Below are positions 19,285 to 25,662 of a stretch of DNA of 25,662 bases, piece after piece. Each line of letters opens with the position of its first letter. Within the stretch, counting starts at the first letter, position 1. The notes below the pieces were generated by a model. The model was not told where the DNA came from, did not search any database, and saw only the letters and a program-made list of their open reading frames with translations. The DNA lies in contig JALLPB010000075.1 of NCBI GenBank assembly GCA_036939975.1, forward strand, positions 1 through 25,662, read 5' to 3'. Both the position numbers and the translations under genes were made by a program. The DNA is from Cyclostephanos tholiformis (taxonomy: Eukaryota; Bacillariophyta; Thalassiosirophyceae; Thalassiosirales; Thalassiosiraceae).

Positions 19285-20798
19285 ATGATGGCGACGAAGT
19301 CGACCTTCATCGACACCTCTACGGAGTGCGCAATCTGCCTCGAATCGCTGGACGATGATCCCGAGAGAACGATCACCCTCGCGTGCGGACATCGATGGCA
19401 CTTCGCTTGTCTGAGAGAGCAGCTCGTAAGTGCCGGACCGGGCCGATCCGAGAGGCTGATATTCTCGGGATGTCGATGTGCCAAATGCGCCGCATTTTGC
19501 GACCATCCCAAATTGGAAAATTTGACCCGTCGGACGGATGCATTGAGGGGGAAGGTGGATCGCCTCGTGGAGGAGCAATTGAGGGCGGATATCCCCGAGG
19601 GATGGAAACGTGCCGTTAATGATGCGGATGAAATGGCGAGGCTAATCGACGAGGGTCGTCGTTCCTACGCGTTTTATCTCTGCGGGGGTTGCGATGAACC
19701 GTACTTCGGGGGGACCATCGAGTGCGCCGACGAGGATGGTGTAGAGCTCGTTACATCCGAGGATAGACTCTGCCAGTCCTGTTCGCCGAAGTCTCGGGTG
19801 GTATGCCAACGCACATTTGAGCACAGACCCTATCATGTCTGGAAATGCCGATACTGTTGCAGTCCATCGAGATTTGTTTGTTATGGCAATGTCCACTTTT
19901 GCGACAGTTGTCATGATAGGAATTCGCAACGACGTCGGGGGGCAGGGCCTGCGAAATTGGAGGGAATACCGTGCCGTGGGGGCGACTGTGCGTTTCCTAT
20001 GCCCGCTGGATCCGAACGACACTCCAATGGTTCGTCCCTGGATTGCGAACAAGTGTATCATTGTGCTATCTGCGATTCGTCTCCGTCGGGCCATTCCTTC
20101 AACGAGCTCCCTGGATCAAGAAACCTAATAATCAATCCTAGTGGAGAGGAAGGCACGAGAGGGTGGCAGGTCGATCCACGTCATAGGAAATGGGCCATCG
20201 AGCGAATGGAAATTTCAGTAGATGAGAACACAAGCTGCAATTTTGTGAGCAGCTACTATTGGAGTGTCATGTCACAAAGCATACCACTACATCGTATTGT
20301 GCGTCAACCATCGATGGCACGTTTAGAGATATCAGCGAAGTTTATGGGAAGGACAGATTGCCCATCAGTCTTCAAACTTCAAGCCGTTGTAATGAATTCT
20401 CAGAAAAGCGTGATCCATCAATCTAACACCTCTCTGTTGACCGCCCCAGTGGACTTTTGGGAGAAGGTATCATTAATTATAGAGCCTATCGAGGGCGCTC
20501 ATGAAGTAGCAATGATTGTGTGTGGCAAGGATGAGCGTTTTTGGCAGGGTAACTTCGGTTCCAAAGTTTGTCACTGCTCTATTCGGGTGTTAGGCTCGCA
20601 ACAGGAGCTGGAAAACATTCTCATAACTGGGTGAGTTGCATGCCGTTTGCACTTTTCCTCAGAATGGCACAGCTCTGATTGATCATCCACACCCATCATA
20701 GGCAGCACCAGGCTAATAGAAGATTTAAAAGAGAACGACTTATTGAAATCGTCCTTCCCACACTGCTGATCATTCTTTTATGGATGTTGTCTGACTGA
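19285..20798 (+). CDS. RING/tandem-cysteine (MYCBP2-type) E3 ubiquitin ligase fused to an FBA domain, with C-terminal membrane anchor
   Basis: Predicted ubiquitin ligase. Exons 19285-20630 and 20702-20798 (71-bp intron, donor GG|GTGAGT, acceptor ATCATAG); 480 aa. Residues 15-68 are a RING-H2 (CAIC, CGHRWHFAC, CAKC). After a helical linker, 128-263 match the tandem-cysteine domain that follows the RING in MYCBP2/PHR: YFGG at 140, WKCRYCC at 186, FCDSCHD at 205, LEGIPC at 225, CAIC at 260. In MYCBP2 this module passes ubiquitin along two cysteines (RING-Cys-relay) to Ser/Thr. Residues 279-440 match the FBA domain of Fbs-type F-box proteins (NLIINPSGEEGTRGW, then FWQGNFGSKV). The second exon adds a basic stretch and a hydrophobic segment, LIEIVLPTLLIILLWML, a tail-anchor signal. 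There is no F-box. Without splicing the protein would stop at 20634, lacking the anchor. Domain calls are firm; the fusion's substrate is unknown. Confidence 0.88.
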
Positions 20799-21378
20799 GT
20801 CAAACAGTGTGTTTGTACTGCAAACCTAATGATTAACTTGATCCTTATCAAATTCTAGGTATTGTACTTCACAGCTCCTCGCATGAACCCCTCACCACCC
20901 TATCCACCAACTTGTCCTTGTGCACCATTAGTTAGGTTCAGATCAATTCTTTTCCCCAGAATTTTTGTGCGTTGAAAACCAATTGTTGTGTGCAAAGGAG
21001 ATACACATATTACATCCAGTATTTGTGTGATAATGCACTGCTGCGGCACACAAGGACCACAGGTGGGCATGAGCATCTCTCACACTGAAATACATGTGGG
21101 TAATCAGAAAAATTCTAATATCTTAGATACTAGTGAAGGTACATAAGAGTAGAAGTGAGGTCTAACTACCTTAATACTACATATACTAACATTTTCATTG
21201 CTTTTGTTATTTCTACTTAGATTCTTCCCACAATGTGACATTCAAAAGTAGAAGAGCAACTGTCAGTAAAGATCCAATTTATCTGGGATATACCAATTAT
21301 GAGACACAGCATGCATGTTGCTACAACTACAACCACATGTAGCAGCAACCAAATTTGAGAGGCACCCTGCCACCTGAA

Positions 21379-21581
21379 TGATTGGGGACATCCTCCTGAT
21401 TTAAGTGGATGTATTTTTATGGGACAGAGATGATATACCCCATATGGTGATGCATTGAATAATTGCATAGAGAACAAAGTGCATATTGTGTAGTATGTTA
21501 GACATAAAATCATATCTTCCTGTCAACCCCCCCCCAAAAAGCATATGTGCTTTTTCATTAGGGGGGGGTTGTCCCCAATCA
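21379..21581. repeat. Foldback with inner hairpin
   Basis: Outer 12-bp arms TGATTGGGGACA (21379-21390) and TGTCCCCAATCA (21570-21581) are exact inverted copies. At the right end lies a strong hairpin (about 21525-21570): a C run, then the palindrome AAAAAGCATATGTGCTTTTT (one mismatched pair), then a G run. Possibly a decayed MITE end or a transcribed hairpin; no gene is inside. Confidence 0.6.
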
Positions 21582-21682
21582 ATCAGGCATACTGGCATGG
21601 GACTCAGGTCTCATGTGGGATGCTAGGGCAAATTTGTTGAGGATAGCAACAAAGGTAATGATGATGTCAACAAATGGGCCTT

Positions 21683-21868
21683 AAAAAACAACAATCAACT
21701 GGCAATGGTGACACTGGAGGATATGGAAGGTGATGGAGGGGCAAGCAAGGGAGGTGTGAGATGAGGGGAAGTGAGAAGATGGCGGTGGGGGGGAGTGCAG
21801 GAAAGCCCGTGTCATCTACAAAGCTGGTGAGCATAAGAAAAAACAACAATCAGCTGACCATGGTGACA
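21683..21868 (+). repeat. Direct repeat pair, 31 bp, about 155 bp apart
   Basis: AAAAAACAACAATCAACTGG... at 21683-21713 recurs at 21838-21868 with three mismatches in 31 bp; both are followed by a GGA-rich stretch with GGAAGG. Purine-rich minisatellite-like sequence surrounds them. Confidence 0.65.
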
Positions 21869-22569
21869 GAGAGTGAGCACAGAAGGATGTGGAAGGGAGC
21901 GACGAGCGGGCAGAGGATGACACATCAGGCAATGGATGACACAAAGCAATCAGGCTGCAGACAACATGACAGGAGGGAGGGGGAGAATGAGATGAGTGGG
22001 TAGCAGACAATACATGAAGCCAAATAGTAATAAGAGGGAAGGGGCAGAGGGGCGACACTACAAGAGTCAGGAGCAGATGATGTGGGTTGACAGATGGGGA
22101 CCTTGACAGTCTTGCTGTTAATGGAAATACATGATTCATGGTATCAGGCATGAAATGGTCTGATTGAGGATCTCTGCATATACTTCCCATGATCACCAAG
22201 GCATCTTGTGGGAAAATTTTTCATTGGATGAAGGGATGTCTAGTTTGGTTGATGAAACATAGAAGAGCTTCAAGGATAGCCATAGTTGACAATGTAGTTC
22301 TTGGGCCGTGCACAACAAATATAATGTGAAAAGGTTACTGGCACCATGAAGGCATTTGCTATTAGGCATGGGCTATTTTATCATCACCTAAAGGGAAAAT
22401 AAACAGCCTTGATATGGCCAAACCTTGCTTTTGAACTATCAATAGACTTCTTATGGTCATAGCTATCATTTCCATGCCATTGCCATTGCCCTTGCCAACC
22501 TTGCCCTTCTTGATGAACTTGATGACCTTGCTGTTATCATCAACACTGCCCTTCTGCCATCACCTCAAA

Positions 22570-24190
22570 CATGCCTTATCCCAATTTTCCAAACTTTTGC
22601 CCCCCTATGCACAGGTATAACAATGTAAGAGTGCACTCATGCACTCACCCACAACATATGAAGGTGCTCAAACACTTCATAAACATCCAATATGGATGTG
22701 GGATGCAGTCAGTGTTGGTGGTTTGCAGCCTCAACCATGACACCACAATGCCATTTGTAATCCGACTTACCATAATTTTGCAATAATCTTAGTGCAAGAA
22801 ACGTTTTGATATTATGTACATATGAATGTAAAGGTAAGCTCTTCTTGTAACATTGACATTGTTAACCAAAACATTTGAGTTGTCATATATTTATCTAATT
22901 AAAACTTTTGAACAACTCAGAATAGGAGCATGAGTTTTCCTATGGATTCCCTTATCAACTTATGTGAAAACCCCTCAAACATTCCACATTCAATATGGAT
23001 GTGAGATGTAGTCAGCAGCGGTTTCCAGCCACAACCATGATACCACAATGTCATTTTGGATCCACCTTACCCTAATTTTCCAAACTTTCTTGGTCCCCAT
23101 ATGCACAGGTATTACAGTGTAAGGGTGCACCAAATTGCCCATCCACAGCATATGAAGCTGCTCAAACACTTCAACATAGAATGTGGATGAGGTAAGCAGT
23201 CAGTGATGGTTCACAGCAGAAACCATGACACTGCAATATCATTTGGGCTTCACTTTACCTCAATTTTCCAAACTTTGCTGGCCCCCATCTGCACAGGTAT
23301 GGTATAACAGTGTAAGGCTGCACCCATATGCTCATCAGCAGCATATGAAGGTGCTCAAATGCTTTATATGCATCCAATATGGAGGCAGGATGCAGTCAGC
23401 AGTGGTTTATAGCCTCAGTCATGACCTCACAATGTCATTTCATTCTCTATTTTACCTCAAATTTCCAAACTGTGGCCGCCTTCTTTATACTGTACAGGTA
23501 TAACAATAACAATTTCAGGAGCACCCATATGCCCATCCACTGCATCTAAATGTGCTCTTAAACAGTTCATGTACATACAGTATGGAAAGATGGGGTGCAC
23601 CAGTTAAGCAGTAGTTTACAGCCTCAACAATGACATGCCAACATTGTTTGGGCTCCACCTCATCCCAATTTTCCAATATTTTGTCCCCATGTGCACAGGT
23701 ATAACGGTGTAAGGGTGCACCCCAATGCCCATTCACAGCATATGAAAGTGCTCATACACTTATGCATATTCAATCTGGATTTGGGATGTAATAAGGGGTG
23801 GTCTCTAGCCTCAACAATGACACTTAAATGTCATTTGGGCTCCTACTCCAATACTTCAATATTCCAAATTTTGGCTCCCCATCTGTACGAGAAGTATAAC
23901 AGTGTAAGGGTACACCCATATACCTATCTACAGCATATGAAAAAGCTCAAACACTTCACCTTCATCCAATATGGATGTGGGATGCAGTCAGTGGTGGTTT
24001 ACAGCCTTGACCATGACACCACAATATTGTTTGGGATCCACCTTACCTCAGTATTCCAAACTTTGGTCACCATGACCTACACAGTGTAAGAATGTATCCA
24101 TATGGCCATCCACAGCATATGAAGGTGCTCAAACACTTTATATTTATATCTAGCATGGATGTGGAAAGCAATCAATGGATGTCTTTGTAC
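22570..24190 (+). repeat. Degenerate tandem array, unit about 195 bp, about seven copies
   Basis: Recurring landmarks in fixed order: CCAATTTTCCAAACTTT, then CAGGTATAACAGTGTAAG, then CAGCATATGAAGGTGCTCAA, then AATATGGATGTGGGATGCAG, then AACCATGACACCACAAT. The CAGGTATA landmark falls near 22612, 23106, 23294, 23495, 23696, 23890 and 24080, giving a period of 188-201 bp; the first interval is longer because unrelated sequence of about 180 bp (22786-22965) interrupts it. Units differ by many substitutions and small indels, so it is old satellite-like DNA. Open frames across units resemble each other only because the units do. Confidence 0.85.
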
Positions 24191-24289
24191 CAAACCCAAA
24201 CAATTGCACTGTGACATCATTTCATAGCAGAACTTTTCTAATCACCTGTCACCGAAGGTACAACTACTGTTACACAAAAGATGAGTTCT

Positions 24290-24514
24290 GATCATTTTTT
24301 TCATCAAACCTTTCAGGATATCATAGTCACACCTGTCTGAGTAGAATAGACTTACACTCAGAAATGATGAGAAACCATTATTGGGTCACCACAGTTAACA
24401 TAGTGCTGAAAAACCAGCAAAATCCAACAATTTTTCCAAGCACATATCCCTGAATGTTAGTTTGATGTAATTAGGTTATGGTCATTTTTTTCAGCAAAAC
24501 TTTTAAGGCATCAT
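24290..24514 (+). repeat. Direct repeat pair, 35 bp, 190 bp apart
   Basis: GATCATTTTTTTCATCAAAC... (24290-24324) and GGTCATTTTTTTCAGCAAAA... (24480-24514) match at about four of five positions. The spacing is close to the period of the array just upstream, so this may be a second, more decayed repeat family. Confidence 0.5.
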
Positions 24515-24582
24515 TTTTGCTACTACTAATAGAGCAGTTTGTATCACTTAGAAGTTAAATTATTTGGGCTGGACCCCCCACC

Positions 24583-24695
24583 AAGAGTGAGGGTAATTGT
24601 GGCTTTCAAAACTGCCAATTATTGATATTCCAATGCTGGGTGCATTGTCATGGCAATAATGGGCCATTTTGAAAGCCACAAATACCCTCACTCTT
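24583..24695. repeat. Long inverted repeat (hairpin, MITE-like)
   Basis: Arms of 29 bp, AAGAGTGAGGGTAATTGTGG... (24583-24611) and its reverse complement (24667-24695), differ in two adjacent positions (ATT versus AAT). The 55-bp spacer pairs further (CCAATTATTG with CAATAATGG, and CAATG with CATTG round a short loop), so the whole 113 bp folds into one stem. Runs of C and G lie just outside (24573-24578, 24725-24730). Small non-autonomous transposon or hairpin RNA precursor; no flanking target duplication is obvious. Confidence 0.7.
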
Positions 24696-25199
24696 GACAT
24701 AAAGTATGTATCCACTTGTTGCTTGGGGGGTGTATGGTTTGTGACTCAATGCAATGGAGTAGGATAAACCACTCTCTATGAGGATCATTTATGCCATCAG
24801 TGGCCATAATCAAATAAACTTGTGATTTTGGCCACTTTGGCCTGAGGAGAAAGGGGTCTAGCTTCTACAGGATTTCATGTGAAATAGTGTGAGTCTTCCA
24901 GAAAAGTTCAGCAAAGTCTCCAGCTTAGCTGTGAATATCTGGGACATGTCGATGATGTGTTATATTGCTGCCAATTTTGTCCCAACATGCATGTTGTGGC
25001 CAACATTTTAAGTGTCTCTACACATATTTAAATGTTTTTTTGTGTTGGGGTATATTTCTACCTAGGTAGATATGTACCCCTCCTCCCTTGCACTTTGTTG
25101 TCCTTCCCTACCATACTAAATACTAATATCATCCACCACCTCTCCTCTTGTGCATCTTTACCTTGTCAAATCTTTGCCCCTCATAGTGCCAAATTTGTT

Positions 25200-25480
25200 T
25201 GGTTGGTTTTTGCACCATTTCTCTGCCTCTTGTCATCACACAACTGCATCATGCTGTTGCATCTTGTCATGTCATCACTTCTTGTGGGTTTGTCATGTCT
25301 TGTCGTCATGTTGCATTACATTGTGTCTTGTTTTGACTCAACTTGTCTTATCTCTTTTCATTGTTTCATGATGTCTTTGCCTCTCAATGCACCTGCTTTG
25401 TGTGGTTGGTTGCTGCATTGTCACATTGCATCTTGTCCTTGCATCCCATTGTCATGTCCTTTTGTGATGTCCTGTTGTTG
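25200..25480 (+). repeat. Low-complexity TTGTCATG / TTGCATC-rich sequence
   Basis: Short words TTGTCATG, TTGCATC, CTTGTC and TGTCTTG recur irregularly over about 280 bp without a fixed unit. The 73-codon open frame nearby (25150-25371) is a by-product of this composition. Confidence 0.5.
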
Positions 25481-25662
25481 CATCTCATCAAATGACATAT
25501 GCATCAGTTCATGGGAAAGCACAGTTGAACAATTTAGCTATCACATCCTACAATACAACATTATTAGTTGGTGCTTAAACCCCAGCCTATGTAGCAGTGC
25601 TATATATGGAATACTTGGGGTATATACTCACAAGAGATGGTATCAAACCACAGCCGAACAAG

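Larger units (their letters stand above)
20799..25662. other. Gene-free, CpG-depleted repeat block
   Basis: Nearly 4.9 kb without a convincing gene on either strand. Open frames are short, lack recognisable motifs, and several are copies of the same tandem repeat. CpG is nearly absent (about two dozen by eye, against roughly two hundred expected at this GC content), while TG and CA are frequent, in sharp contrast to the CpG-rich genes to the left. It holds hairpins, direct repeats, a tandem array of about 195 bp and TTGTCATG-type low-complexity sequence near 25200-25480. It looks like old, once-methylated repetitive DNA. Confidence 0.7.

Noticed and set aside
20631..20662. Nearer acceptor CCTCAG at 20662 for the E3 ligase intron
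   Set aside because: It would give a 32-bp intron, below any other intron in the window (50 bp minimum).
22571..24089. Plus-strand open frames at 22571, 23225 and 23691 with similar translations (HMKVL, IQYG, MQS words), looking like a small gene family
   Set aside because: They are successive units of the same degenerate 195-bp tandem repeat; frames are broken in the other units, there is no signal of selection and composition matches the noncoding block.

Overview
The window is nuclear DNA of a eukaryote, most likely a centric diatom. Its genes carry short GT-AG introns (about 50-190 bp) whose predicted junctions restore the reading frame. There is a mitochondrial-type pyruvate carboxylase, a BspA-like leucine-rich-repeat protein of a sort expanded in diatoms, a small secreted lysine-rich repeat peptide with KXXK and RXL motifs like diatom silica proteins, and a CEP120-like centriole protein. 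The last fits a lineage with flagellated gametes, as centric diatoms have. The species call is inference; no rRNA or organelle marker is present.

Layout. 1-1000: a DD34E Tc1/mariner-type transposase, probably cut by the left edge. 1100-3182 (-): a four-exon, cysteine-rich, probably nuclear protein of unknown function, convergent with the transposase. 3183-3531: divergent spacer with a 10-11 bp tandem repeat. 3532-5583 (+): two-exon unknown protein. 5688-10665 (-): twelve-exon pyruvate carboxylase, one intron being GC-AG. 11213-11698 (+): silaffin-like secreted peptide. 11945-14150 (-): three-exon PPP-family Ser/Thr phosphatase with an N-terminal coiled coil and an acidic tail. 14560-14843 (-): a two-exon small protein. 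15158-17347 (+): three-exon CEP120-like protein. 17499-18941 (-): leucine-rich-repeat protein. 19285-20798 (+): RING plus tandem-cysteine (MYCBP2-like, RING-Cys-relay type) E3 ligase fused to an FBA domain, with a short second exon encoding a C-terminal membrane anchor. 20799-25662: about 4.9 kb without a convincing gene, strongly CpG-depleted and full of degenerate tandem and inverted repeats.

The genes do not form a pathway; this is an ordinary compact gene-rich stretch next to a repeat block. The most unusual item is the E3 ligase. In animals the RING-Cys-relay module is known from MYCBP2, and FBA domains sit on SCF F-box proteins of the Fbs type. Here both appear in one 480-residue protein with a predicted tail anchor, suggesting a membrane-tethered single-chain ligase. 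Exon joins were deduced by hand from splice motifs and frame; every total coding length of the multi-exon genes divides by three.
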